Shown piece after piece: positions 1 through 9,252 of a stretch of 37,166 bases of DNA (position 1 is its first letter; every line of letters begins with the position of its first letter). The stretch lies in contig JAJRTR010000036.1 in assembly GCA_024278215.1 (NCBI GenBank), positions 1 through 37,166 on the forward strand, given 5' to 3'. A program made the translations under genes and the position numbers. Source of the stretch: a bacterium (lineage in GTDB: Bacteria; UBP15; UBA6099; JAJRTR01). The notes beneath the pieces are model-generated. The model ran no database searches. It was not told where the DNA came from and saw only the letters and a list, made by a program, of their open reading frames with translations.

Positions 1-689
1 CAACGGCGCGGGCACCGTGCTGGTCGTCGACAACAGCGGCAATATATTCTCCAGCGGCACCATTTCCGCCGACGGCGGCTTCGACGCACCGATCTCGGCC
101 ACGCAAACAGCGGTGGTCGGCTACGCCGCCTATTTCAACGTCAGCAATGTCGGCAATGCCGATGCGGCCCTCAAAGTTGAAACCATCGGCACCGGCTCCG
201 CCCTCTACGCCGACAACACGGGCGGCGGCACCGCCGCGCAGCTCTACAATACCAACGCCGGCAACACGAATCCCGTTCTGTTTCTCAGTCAGGCGGGCAC
301 CGGCGACTTCATCAACGCCTACAACGGCGCGGGCACCGTGCTGGTCGTCGACAACAGCGGCAATATATTCTCCAGCGGCACCATTTCCGCCGACGGCGGC
401 TTCGACGCACCGATCTCGGCCACGCAAACAGCGGCGGTCGGCTACGCCGCCTATTTCAATGTCAGCAATGTCGGCAATGCCGATGCGGCACTCAAAGCTG
501 AAACCATCGGCACCGGCTCCGCCCTCTACGCCGACAACACGGGCGGCGGCACCGCCGCGCAGCTCTACAACACCAACGCCGGGAACACGAATCCCGTTCT
601 GTTTCTCAGTCAGGCGGGCACCGGCGACTTCATCAACGCCTACAACGGCGCGGGCACCGTGCTGGTCGTCGACAACAGCGGCAATATAA
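1..689 (+). repeat. 321-bp in-frame tandem repeat (2 full copies plus partial)
   Basis: Copy 1 covers 1-321 and copy 2 covers 322-642. A third copy starts at 643 and diverges after about 46 bases. By eye the two full copies differ at six positions, of which two change an amino acid (both Val to Ala). The array begins at or before the window edge, so more copies probably lie upstream. Confidence 0.92.
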
Positions 690-3322
690 ATGCGAGCAAT
701 ACGCTCTATGCAAGCGCGACGGTACTTACAGGAGACTATATGAACTTCGGCGGCACACTCGGCGACACGGGCTATGGATTGCGCGACAACGCCGGTGATG
801 TCGAATACAAGGACAACGGCGGTTCATGGACAGCACTCAATAGCCTGGGCGGCGCAGGCGGCTACGTCAGCGACACAGGCGACACAATGACAGGTTCGCT
901 CGTTATAAACGCTGATACGGCTACGTCTTCTCTCTACATCTCGAACACAGACAATGCAGGTACCGGATACGCGGCTTACTTCACAACGACCGGTGCGACA
1001 AACGCAAGCGCGACGTTATCCGTCATGCAGGACGGCACCGGCAAAGCCGCCTATTTTGAAAAAAGCGTGGACAACACCGGCGCGGCTATTGCCGGAAGAA
1101 CCGCTGGAACAGACATAGACGCTATCGGAATTTCAGGTTTCGCGGCCGGCCTTGGAAGTGGCGTGCGTGGTTACAATGCCGCAGGCGGCAAGGGCGTGAT
1201 GGGAGTGAACGAATCCAGCGGCTACGGGATAGTCGCGGCCAACACAGGTACCGGCACTGCTCTCGGCGTCCAGCACTCAGGCACATCTGGCCTGCTGGTC
1301 GAGATGAATGACGGCGCAAATACCATGTTTACAATCGACAGATCGGGGAGCATCAACGCCTCGGGAACAATAGATGTCGAAGGGGAGATCCACACAGACC
1401 TGGGGTTTGACTCCGGATTGAATGTGCCGGGCTACGTCGCTTTCAAATCCGTAGGCGGCAACACGGACGGCATATATATCGACAATCCGGGAACAAGCGG
1501 CAAAGTCGCCCAATTCCTCGCAACAAGCGGCGCAAACAGCAATTACACACTCACCGCGATCAACGACGGCACCGGCGGCGCCGCGCTCTTTACGGCAAAT
1601 GGCTCGTCGGGCACCGCCACGGACGTTGTACTGATAGAAACGAACAACACGACAATTGACAGCGTCGGACTGCATGTGAACCACACGAGCAGCGGTGTAG
1701 CCGCAATATTCGAGAGCATCGGAGCGACACCGACCGTCAAAGTGCAACAACACGGCAGCAATACCGGACTGGATATCTCTACAGTTGACGGCAATATCAT
1801 TGTCGGTCGCAGCCTCGGCGCGGGCAACCTCACGGTATTGTCGAATTCGACAGGCCAGGGCTTCACCATCGATAACAATGGAAATGTTTACGCAAGCGGC
1901 ACGGCGAACTTTGCCGGCGGTATTACAGGTTCCGTAGCGAACACAGGCGACACAATGACCGGTTCGCTCGTCATCAGCACGAATACTGCGACCGACGCGC
2001 TCTATATAAACAACACCGGCGGCGGCGACGCAATCGCAGCCAGCGGAACAGTCTCCATCGGCAGCGACACCGGCGCGGACGGTTACGATGTTAACTTCTA
2101 TGGCACTTTCAGCGCGGGTGCAGGTAGTGACCGTATGTTCTGGAACGCCTCGAAAGATGCTTTAGGCGTGGGCTTCGACTCTACAGGCTCACGCTGGAGC
2201 GACGCCAATATGGGCGAATACTCGTTCTCCGCAGGCTACGACGCATTAGCCACCAACACCACCGCCGTCGCGCTCGGCTACCAGACCAACGCAGGCGGTC
2301 AGTACTCCACCGCGATGGGTAACGGCTCGACCGCAAGCGGTGATTATTCCACTGCTACGGGAAATGGCTCGACTGCCTCCGGTCTGGCTTCGACTGCCTT
2401 TGGCAACGTTACCATCGCTTCCGGCGACTTTTCTACCGCAATGGGATATTATTCAGACGCCTCCGGCGACTATTCCATCTCTGCCGGTGAATATGTAACC
2501 GCTGGCACAGCCGCCAACACTATCACCCTCGGCCAGGGAGCATCCGCCGCCAACAGGCTGGTAAACAACACGGCATCTTCTCTTATGGTCGGCTTCAACA
2601 CCGACCAGCCCACTCTCTTCGTCGGCCCCGGCAGCGGCGTGGGCACATACGGCAATGTTGGCATAGGCACGACCGCCCCCGGCGCAAGGCTGGGTGTCCT
2701 CACCACCGATGTCAGCGTAGCGGCGGCAATTTTCGAAACAAACAACACAGTAGCGGCTACATCCACTGTAATAATAAGATCAAACACGAATACTTCCGGG
2801 GGACAAGCTCTTTACGTAAACCAGTCCGGCAGCGGTGACGGCGCAATACTTGCCGAGATCACAGGCAACACCAGTATCCAGACAATTTACGAGGGCAACA
2901 CCACCGGAAGCGGACCGCTTATCAATCTAAAACAAGCGGGATCAAACAAATTCTTTGTCGGCAACGACGGCAGCATTTTCGCCAGCGGCACAATCGAAGT
3001 CGGATGTCCTCCCACCATGAAGGACGCCGGAAGCTACTGCATCGATATCGACGAAAATGCCGGCAACACCTTCTTTACCGCCGCCAACACATGTCAGGCA
3101 CAGGGCAAAGTTCTTTGCACCACATCACAGTGGATAGCCGCCTGCAACAACGTCGCCGGTCTCAACACAATGATCGACAACGACGAATGGGTGGATTCGG
3201 TCTTCTGGAACAACGGCTCGACCAGCATCCAGAGTGTGGTCATCGGCAACGGAGCTTGTAACAGTGTTAATAACAACGACCTTACAGGAACCCAAACATT
3301 CAGATGTTGTCTTAACAATTGA
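2..3322 (+). CDS. Giant repetitive surface/fibre protein, 3' part (5' end outside window)
   Basis: The frame is open from the first base, so the N-terminus is missing; about 1106 residues are visible. From the left are two 107-residue repeats and a fragment of a third. Low-complexity beta-rich modules rich in G/T/N/S follow, with two GDTMTGSLVI motifs as in phage tail-fibre repeats. At about nt 2215-2515 there are YadA/Hep_Hag-type head repeats (A-x-G-x-x-S-x-A-S-G pattern, for example YSTAMGNGSTASGDYSTATG). A C-terminal domain (about nt 3001-3319) has eight cysteines and the C-T-x-x-Q-W-x-x-A-C pattern seen in FGE-sulfatase/C-type-lectin folds. There is no YadA membrane anchor, so it is not a classic trimeric autotransporter. 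I infer an extracellular trimeric fibre or adhesin with a binding tip; the ligand is unknown. The stop codon lies at a mobile-element junction. Confidence 0.8.
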   Translation, partial: NGAGTVLVVDNSGNIFSSGTISADGGFDAPISATQTAVVGYAAYFNVSNVGNADAALKVETIGTGSALYADNTGGGTAAQLYNTNAGNTNPVLFLSQAGTGDFINAYNGAGTVLVVDNSGNIFSSGTISADGGFDAPISATQTAAVGYAAYFNVSNVGNADAALKAETIGTGSALYADNTGGGTAAQLYNTNAGNTNPVLFLSQAGTGDFINAYNGAGTVLVVDNSGNINASNTLYASATVLTGDYMNFGGTLGDTGYGLRDNAGDVEYKDNGGSWTALNSLGGAGGYVSDTGDTMTGSLVINADTATSSLYISNTDNAGTGYAAYFTTTGATNASATLSVMQDGTGKAAYFEKSVDNTGAAIAGRTAGTDIDAIGISGFAAGLGSGVRGYNAAGGKGVMGVNESSGYGIVAANTGTGTALGVQHSGTSGLLVEMNDGANTMFTIDRSGSINASGTIDVEGEIHTDLGFDSGLNVPGYVAFKSVGGNTDGIYIDNPGTSGKVAQFLATSGANSNYTLTAINDGTGGAALFTANGSSGTATDVVLIETNNTTIDSVGLHVNHTSSGVAAIFESIGATPTVKVQQHGSNTGLDISTVDGNIIVGRSLGAGNLTVLSNSTGQGFTIDNNGNVYASGTANFAGGITGSVANTGDTMTGSLVISTNTATDALYINNTGGGDAIAASGTVSIGSDTGADGYDVNFYGTFSAGAGSDRMFWNASKDALGVGFDSTGSRWSDANMGEYSFSAGYDALATNTTAVALGYQTNAGGQYSTAMGNGSTASGDYSTATGNGSTASGLASTAFGNVTIASGDFSTAMGYYSDASGDYSISAGEYVTAGTAANTITLGQGASAANRLVNNTASSLMVGFNTDQPTLFVGPGSGVGTYGNVGIGTTAPGARLGVLTTDVSVAAAIFETNNTVAATSTVIIRSNTNTSGGQALYVNQSGSGDGAILAEITGNTSIQTIYEGNTTGSGPLINLKQAGSNKFFVGNDGSIFASGTIEVGCPPTMKDAGSYCIDIDENAGNTFFTAANTCQAQGKVLCTTSQWIAACNNVAGLNTMIDNDEWVDSVFWNNGSTSIQSVVIGNGACNSVNNNDLTGTQTFRCCLNN

Positions 3323-3461
3323 TTCGTGTGTAATTAGCCATTTTCAATACAGCCGTTGTTGTTAATGTCAGCGGAAATGCACAAAAACGCTATTTGCGAG
3401 TTCGCTATTGTTGCTTATTGTCTGTTGACAAATGTCATCCGTGCCTTTTTACACACGAATC
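3321..3461. mobile_element. 141-bp MITE-like insertion with 12-bp TIRs and 7-bp target duplication
   Basis: The ends are perfect inverted repeats, GATTCGTGTGTA at 3321-3332 and TACACACGAATC at 3450-3461. They are flanked by identical direct repeats AACAATT at 3314-3320 and 3462-3468. No reading frame of note lies inside, so any transposase must act in trans. Without the insertion the surface-protein gene would read L-N-N-TAG. With it the gene reads L-N-N-TGA, the T coming from the target duplication and GA from the element, so the protein is unchanged. Confidence 0.8.
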
Positions 3462-3470
3462 AACAATTAG

Positions 3471-3534
3471 TCGGATTTTCCTCATGAGAAATCCGGGGCG
3501 GGAACAGTAAGCGGCTTATGAGCCAATTGCAAAC
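3471..3534. repeat. REP-like palindrome followed by a solo MITE end
   Basis: An imperfect palindrome (CGGATTTTCC-TCATGAGAAATCCGG) is followed by a spaced AGTAAGCGG. It is related to sequences at about 23571-23608 and 34833-34853. GAGCCAATTGCAAA at 3520-3533 matches the terminal inverted repeat of the 178-bp element found at 18624 and 37027, but no body of that element follows. Confidence 0.6.
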
Positions 3535-3616
3535 CCGGTGTCGAAATAAACCTACGGATTCCGAGACAGAGCTCCATTTGATTAGAATTTCCAATAAATC
3601 TATAATTCCAATTGAC

Positions 3617-6022
3617 ATGAACTATCTCCAGAGAAAACAATTTATCCGGGTGAAAGCCGGACATGCGGCAATCCTTTTTTTGTTCATCGCAGCGGCAATT
3701 TGCACTCCCGCAAATGCCGAGACGGCGGCGGGAAGCCTCTTCACAAATGAAATAACCGCGAACTGCGCCATAACGCTCCAATTCCCTTCAGTAGGCGGCG
3801 GTAAAGAATCCCTCGAATCGCTGTCCATCACCGTCAACGACGAAGAACTGCGGTGCGGCGGCGTAAAAAAGGACCAGAACTGGATATACTTCTCCGCAAC
3901 TACCGACGGGCACCCCGACACATTGTACGCCGGCCTGCTCGCGATTATGAAAACCGGTGTCGCTAAACTCGAGATCAAACGGCGCGACGGCGAACCCGTG
4001 CTATGGCGTGCCGCCTTCAACGCTACCGCGGACGAGCATTACTACGGGTTCGGCGAGAAAGCCGGCTGGTTCGACTATCACGGCCACGTGTCGACAGTTG
4101 TCAACCATGACGCGAACCCTGTGACCGACCATGAATTTCGTGGCGACAACTCATCTGAAAGCGTGCCTTTTTTCTCGAGCAGCCGCGGCTTTGGAGCATG
4201 GCTCGACGATACAGTTGTCGCAACATTCGACATGGACACCGGCGGGCGAGGCGAATGGTCTGTCGAGTTCGAGGACGACTACCTGCGCATGTATTTTTTC
4301 GCAGGTCCCTACCCTGCCGACATCCTCTCGCGCTTCACTGCTCTCTCCGGTCGTCCTCCATTGTGGCCCGCGTGGGTGTTCGCACCCTGGAAGTCCCGCG
4401 ACGTATATACTGGCGCAAACGAGGTCGAAGAGGACATCGTCCGACAGCGCGAACTCGACATCCCCGGCTCCATAATCATGATCGACAGCCCGTGGGAGGA
4501 CTCGTACAATTCGTTCAGCTTCAACAGCATTCAGTTTCCCGACCCGGCGGCTCTGATGCGCAAAGCGCACGGCTACGGCTACAGGGTGATTGTCTGGATG
4601 ACGCCGATAACCAACATACTCAACAACACCGACATGCTCGGCATAAAACCCGGCAAAACGGACAACTACGACTTCATAGCGAATAGAAAAGGATTCGTGC
4701 GCGGCGAAAACGACGCCCCCGTCGTATTCGATTGGAGGAAAGGGCGCGGTTCGCTGTTCGATTTCACAAACCCCGCGATGAAAGATTACCTGAAAGATGT
4801 CGTGAAACGACTCGCGGAAATCGGCGTCGATGGTTTCAAGGCTGATGGCGGCGATGGTTATTATGAACGTGGCACGCGGTTTTTCGACAACACAATACCC
4901 GCCCGGCGTATGAAAAACTATTATTCATATCTCTATACCGGATCGGCTTACGAAGCGTGGAAAAAGGCGACCGGCGAGCCTGTCGTCCGGGCGCGTTCGG
5001 GCGCGGCGGGTGCGCAGAAATATTCTATCCAGTGGTCCGGCGACAATAACGCCGACTGGAGCCCCAACGGACTTCCGGCGGCTGTAATCGCGGCGCAATC
5101 AGCGGCCATGAGCGGCTTCTCCGTCACGGGCCACGACATAGCGGGCTATCTCGGCGAACCCACTCCGGAACTTTTCATCAGGTGGGCACAATTCGGTTCG
5201 CTCTCGCCGATAATGTCTCTGATGATGCAATGCAACAAAGGGCCATGGGACTTCGGCACGAATGCGCTCGATATATACAGAAACTACGCGAAACTTCACA
5301 CATCACTTTTCCCGTACATATACAAATACGCCAGGGACGCTTCTGAAACCGGACTGCCCGTCATCCGTCCCCTGCCCCTGCTCTACCCCGCGGACCCCGA
5401 GTCGCATGTTCAGCGCTACCAGTACATGTTCGGCAATAGTATTCTCGTCGCCCCCGTGATCGAAGAAGGCGCGTCGTCGCGGGAAGTGTATTTCCCCGGC
5501 GACACAACGTGGTACGAATTCTGGGGTAACATTACACACGAGGGTGGAACCCTGGAAGTCGTCGACGCCCCTCTCGATGAACTACCCTTCTTCGTCCGCG
5601 AAGGCTCGATTATCCCTATGCTTCCGGGCGACGTGGACACATTAGTTCCGGCGGCGGCAATCGCCCGCGAAGATGTGGTTGCCATGGATGACAGACTCGT
5701 TGTCCGCGCATGGCCGTCTGATCGAAAATCGAGTTTCCGCATGACAGACGGCACATATTTCTCGACACGCAGAAAAGACGGCGACGTCATTGTCAAGCTC
5801 AAATCTATCCCGCGCCGGCTCTGGCTCGATGTCGCAGCCACAGACGCGGCGTCTGTAAGGATAGATTCGCGGAAACTCGATAAGATACCCTGTGGGAACG
5901 TCGCCGCCATGCAGACCGGCTGGTGCCGCAACGCCGACCTCGAAAACACTCTGATTTTTTTTAACACAACAGAGGAACAGCACACAATTGTTATCAGCGA
6001 ACAGCCTGCGGCGCGTCAATGA
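3617..6022 (+). CDS. Secreted glycoside hydrolase family 31 (alpha-glucosidase/xylosidase type)
   Basis: About 801 residues. GH31 enzymes are retaining exo-acting alpha-glycosidases or transglycosylases. Visible family features are the W-x-x-P-W-x-F-A-P-W-K-S approach to the (beta/alpha)8 barrel, the nucleophile region DGFKADGG (catalytic Asp about residue 410) and the acid/base region WSGDNNADW (Asp about 476). The late motif LPVIRPLPLLYP is followed by beta-sandwich domains. I start at the ATG at 3617 because it opens a typical signal peptide (basic start, hydrophobic stretch AAILFLFIAAAI, then A-N-A). An in-frame ATG at 3518 sits inside a repeat (solo MITE end) and adds 33 unlikely residues. 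The product is probably periplasmic or secreted, acting on alpha-linked oligosaccharides; the substrate cannot be read from sequence alone. The 3' end overlaps the convergent gene by 29 bases. Confidence 0.9.
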   Translation: MNYLQRKQFIRVKAGHAAILFLFIAAAICTPANAETAAGSLFTNEITANCAITLQFPSVGGGKESLESLSITVNDEELRCGGVKKDQNWIYFSATTDGHPDTLYAGLLAIMKTGVAKLEIKRRDGEPVLWRAAFNATADEHYYGFGEKAGWFDYHGHVSTVVNHDANPVTDHEFRGDNSSESVPFFSSSRGFGAWLDDTVVATFDMDTGGRGEWSVEFEDDYLRMYFFAGPYPADILSRFTALSGRPPLWPAWVFAPWKSRDVYTGANEVEEDIVRQRELDIPGSIIMIDSPWEDSYNSFSFNSIQFPDPAALMRKAHGYGYRVIVWMTPITNILNNTDMLGIKPGKTDNYDFIANRKGFVRGENDAPVVFDWRKGRGSLFDFTNPAMKDYLKDVVKRLAEIGVDGFKADGGDGYYERGTRFFDNTIPARRMKNYYSYLYTGSAYEAWKKATGEPVVRARSGAAGAQKYSIQWSGDNNADWSPNGLPAAVIAAQSAAMSGFSVTGHDIAGYLGEPTPELFIRWAQFGSLSPIMSLMMQCNKGPWDFGTNALDIYRNYAKLHTSLFPYIYKYARDASETGLPVIRPLPLLYPADPESHVQRYQYMFGNSILVAPVIEEGASSREVYFPGDTTWYEFWGNITHEGGTLEVVDAPLDELPFFVREGSIIPMLPGDVDTLVPAAAIAREDVVAMDDRLVVRAWPSDRKSSFRMTDGTYFSTRRKDGDVIVKLKSIPRRLWLDVAATDAASVRIDSRKLDKIPCGNVAAMQTGWCRNADLENTLIFFNTTEEQHTIVISEQPAARQ

Positions 6023-6944
6023 ACCAGAGCCTCCAGCCGGACATGCCGGGTGTAACGCGCTTTTTCTGTTCGGATGACGTTATCAGGATCACAGGCTCGC
6101 GCTCATCCTTCAATAGTTTCGGCAGCCGCTCGAACCTGCTGTAATGATCATGGCTCAGCAGGTCGATGTCCCGCGCAGAGACACCGAGCGCGACGAGAGC
6201 TACCTGCATCATCTCGGCGATATCGACATGGCCGCGCGTGTACCAGTCGTTGTAGACAGTGACGTCATGTATTATTCCGTCCCGGTACAGCTTCGCGGCG
6301 GTTCGCAGTCTGAGCGCGAGTGCGGGAGATGGAAACTCCAGCGGCTCATCCGAATGGTAATCCTCGAAAACGACCGCCGCGCCGGGCGCTTCGCCTATCC
6401 AGCCGGGAGGCTCGACGGTCTCGAGCATCTCGTATTCCTTGCCTGTCGGCGCGGGGTTGGCGAATGCTGTTTTGACTTTGAACCCCGCGCTCCGGAATAT
6501 CGGTTTCGCCCTCATCAAGTGATACGACTGCGATATAATAAAGGCCTTTTTCTCCCAACCGAGCCTGTCGAAAAGCATACTCGCAAACTTCGCGTTTTCA
6601 ACGGTCGTTCCCGCGCGCGGCTCCTCGATAATACGCTCTTGCGGCACGCCGAACGCTACGAGTGTGATCTTCATCATTCTCGCTTCGGAGATATGGTCGC
6701 GCGTGTATCCTCCTGTCACGACAATCCTGTTTATCACACCCCTGCGATACAGCCGGAACGCTTTCATGCAGCGCGCGTTCTGCTGTGCGGTGGGAGTCCG
6801 CGCGCCTGCCGGATACTCCCCGAGCACAATTCCCGGCCTGGGGGTTTCCGACGCCGCGTCCGCGACAGTGGTAAAAAATACCGCCAGCGCGAGAGAGGCG
6901 ATCAGCGCAAATACGAATGGATCATACTTTTTCGAAGGCAACAT
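5994..6944 (-). CDS. YdcF/SanA-type DUF218 protein with an internal duplication
   Basis: 316 residues with an N-terminal signal or anchor segment (FVFALIASLALAVFFTTVADA). DUF218 (ElyC/SanA/YdcF) proteins are envelope-associated and linked to cell-wall or membrane-barrier maintenance; their biochemistry is poorly defined. The first domain has the usual IVVTGGYTRDHISEA and AGTTVENAKFA motifs and the IISQSYHLMRA strand. The second half (about residues 205-316) repeats the same layout: LYRDGIIHDVTV aligns with LYRRGVINRIVV, and MMQVALVALGVSARDI with MMKITLVAFGVPQERI. The glycine-rich and TTVENA motifs are lost in the second copy. The start is ATG with AAGGA upstream. It lies 83 bases downstream of the exopolysaccharide kinase and on the same strand, so they may be cotranscribed. 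Confidence 0.82.
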   Translation of the reverse strand: MLPSKKYDPFVFALIASLALAVFFTTVADAASETPRPGIVLGEYPAGARTPTAQQNARCMKAFRLYRRGVINRIVVTGGYTRDHISEARMMKITLVAFGVPQERIIEEPRAGTTVENAKFASMLFDRLGWEKKAFIISQSYHLMRAKPIFRSAGFKVKTAFANPAPTGKEYEMLETVEPPGWIGEAPGAAVVFEDYHSDEPLEFPSPALALRLRTAAKLYRDGIIHDVTVYNDWYTRGHVDIAEMMQVALVALGVSARDIDLLSHDHYSRFERLPKLLKDEREPVILITSSEQKKRVTPGMSGWRLWFIDAPQAVR

Positions 6945-7027
6945 ACTGTGTTTCCTTTACGCAATAGATGAAACCAGATAAAAGAAGATTTTGGTTTACA
7001 GTATACACGCAACAGTCACCGGGCGCG

Positions 7028-9100
7028 TCATCTTTTTTGGTTCTTGCTGTCGTAGTAGTAATACAAATGTTTGTAATAACTATGAGAAAGCTTTGTGCCG
7101 TTGAGGACGGCGCCGAGAACCGGCGCCCCGGCGGACCCGAGGGTCCCGGCAGCGGAAATTATTTCTCTTTTCGGCACACGACCGGCATTCGCCACGAATA
7201 GTATTCCGCCTGCAAGCGGCGCGATCACCATCACATCCGCAACCGCCATCACCGGCGGTGTGTCGATAATCACTACATCATAGGAAACCTTCAGCAGGTC
7301 GATCATGCTGCGGACGATGTCGCTCTCGAAAACTTCGGAAGAAATCAGGGGCGTGTCTTCCGTGAGCACGAGCGGCCCCGCTGGAAGTATGGAAAGATTT
7401 GCCGTTTTCGACTCGACGATAAGTTGCGAAACGTCAAGTTTATCAATATAAATGTTCGTTATCCCGCGGTTCTCTATCTCAAACCGCTTGTGTATCGTAG
7501 GTCTTCTGAGGTCTCCGTCCACGAGTACAACTTTTTTCCCGAACTGCGCGAATGTGACAGCGAGATTCAGGGCGGTCGACGATTTACCCTCGCGCACGAC
7601 ACCGCTGGTAACAAGAAATGAGTTCGCGTTCTTCTCCTCGAGCGCAACTTTGAGGCGGCTGCGCAGGGCGCGATAACTCTCCGCAATCGGCGTGTTGGGT
7701 TTTTCGGCGCAAACGGCTCCGTTTCCCTTCATCGACTCATCGTAAGGAATCTGCGAAAGCACTTCAAATCCCGTGGCTTCCCGGAGTTCTTCCGCGGTTT
7801 CGATAGTGTCCGACAGCGATTCTCTTATAATAGCGATGGCGAAACCGAGCAGGAGCCCTCCGAAAATTGAAATGGCGAGCAGGATGAAGTTATACCTTCG
7901 TGTTATGTTCTGTGAAGTTACCGCCGCTTTGAGAATCTCACCCGGCGGCCTGGGCGAGCGACCGAACACTTTTAATTTCTGGAACTTATCTTGCAGTGCG
8001 ATATACAGCTTTTCCGCGAGATTACGTCTTCTCATTAGACGGACAAGCGTATACTCGGACTCAGGCAGCTTCTTTAGTTCACGTTCCATTTTCTTCGTGA
8101 CGGATTTCAGGCTGTCTACTTTTGTCTGGAGCGCCATTTCATCTGCTTTCAAGGCGCCAAGGCTCTGTAGAAGCACCTGGTACTGCGGGTTCGGCGCTGT
8201 AACATCCTGGCTAATGATCTTCACTTCCAGTCCGCGCAATTGTTTTTTTATCTCTTCGATCTGCGCGGAGACGGAAAGCACATCGGGGTGAATGTCACTG
8301 TACAATTGTGTAAGTTTTGCATATTCGATTTCGAGTTCGGCGAGCCGGGCGTTAAGCTTCTCGGCGATGGGATTGGACGTCACGGTCCGTTGAGACAGCC
8401 GTTCCTGGTCGCTCTCGCTAAGTTGCAACTGCACCTCCCGGATTCGGGAGCGAGTGGATTCGAGGTCGACACGCGCCTGTTGCAGATCGGTCTCGAACTG
8501 CATCAGGCCGCCGACCATCCGGTCTGTCTCCGAACTCAGGTCTTTTATTCGATTCGACTCCTTGAACTCGCGAAGCGTATCTTCAGTGACCTTCAGCTCC
8601 TTCTGTGCTTTTTGCACCTGTTCTTCGAGATATTTTCGTTCGTCCTCGGCTTCGGCACGCTCTTTTTCCATCAAGTAGCTGAAAAATGTTTCAGGCAGTA
8701 TATTCGCGACATTTATCGCGATCCTCGGTTCGGGCGAAAGAACACCTACCTCGATGACTTCCGAATTCGGGACGACCTTTATCCGGAGTTCCATCCTTGC
8801 AAGTTCTTCGGCCGTCATATCGAGAGTGTCAGCGGTCCGTTTGATAATTACATCGCTGCGCATAATCTCGACAAAGGTGTTTATGTTTATATATGGGCCG
8901 GGCGAGTTGGAATCGCGCGAAAGGGCGCGGTCATTATCTCCGGATCGTTTTGGTGGCAATATGCGCAACCTGCATGTCGCGAGGTACATATCGTCGCGGC
9001 GCGTGCAGAAAATCGTCGTTGCGACGCCCGCGACGAGTGTAACGGCGACGATAATCCACCATGATTTTCTGACAGCTCTGTTTATAATTAAGCTCTTCAC
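7028..9100 (-). CDS. Wzc-like polysaccharide co-polymerase / bacterial tyrosine kinase
   Basis: 690 residues. These inner-membrane proteins control chain length and export of capsule or exopolysaccharide by cyclic autophosphorylation. Domains in order: TM1 (about residues 13-31), a Wzz domain, a long coiled coil (about 150-390), a GNVR-like segment before TM2 (YNFILLAISIFGGLLLGFAI), then a BY-kinase. The kinase has Walker A GVVREGKSS (Lys about 506), Walker A' VVLVDGDLRRP and Walker B VVIIDTPP. A C-terminal tyrosine cluster (SYYKHLYYYY) is the expected phosphorylation tail. The start is GTG; an in-frame stop lies 12 bases upstream, and the next Met would remove TM1. No Wza, Wzx, Wzy or glycosyltransferase is adjacent, so the cluster may be split or begin elsewhere. 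Confidence 0.9.
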   Translation of the reverse strand: MKSLIINRAVRKSWWIIVAVTLVAGVATTIFCTRRDDMYLATCRLRILPPKRSGDNDRALSRDSNSPGPYININTFVEIMRSDVIIKRTADTLDMTAEELARMELRIKVVPNSEVIEVGVLSPEPRIAINVANILPETFFSYLMEKERAEAEDERKYLEEQVQKAQKELKVTEDTLREFKESNRIKDLSSETDRMVGGLMQFETDLQQARVDLESTRSRIREVQLQLSESDQERLSQRTVTSNPIAEKLNARLAELEIEYAKLTQLYSDIHPDVLSVSAQIEEIKKQLRGLEVKIISQDVTAPNPQYQVLLQSLGALKADEMALQTKVDSLKSVTKKMERELKKLPESEYTLVRLMRRRNLAEKLYIALQDKFQKLKVFGRSPRPPGEILKAAVTSQNITRRYNFILLAISIFGGLLLGFAIAIIRESLSDTIETAEELREATGFEVLSQIPYDESMKGNGAVCAEKPNTPIAESYRALRSRLKVALEEKNANSFLVTSGVVREGKSSTALNLAVTFAQFGKKVVLVDGDLRRPTIHKRFEIENRGITNIYIDKLDVSQLIVESKTANLSILPAGPLVLTEDTPLISSEVFESDIVRSMIDLLKVSYDVVIIDTPPVMAVADVMVIAPLAGGILFVANAGRVPKREIISAAGTLGSAGAPVLGAVLNGTKLSHSYYKHLYYYYDSKNQKR

Positions 9101-9252
9101 TCGCTGTGTTCAGTCCATAATTTATTCCTTGAACAAAGGATCGTCATTTTTCAATCGTCCACACGATCCACCCTGAAAACATTAAATAACCATTATATAT
9201 ATCATCAAAGATCATACATTAAAAGGACAAAAGACACGAGGAGAGACACGAA

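Noticed and set aside
1-689. 321-bp direct repeats considered as a CRISPR or phage array
   Set aside because: The units are in-frame coding repeats without spacers, continuous with a long reading frame.
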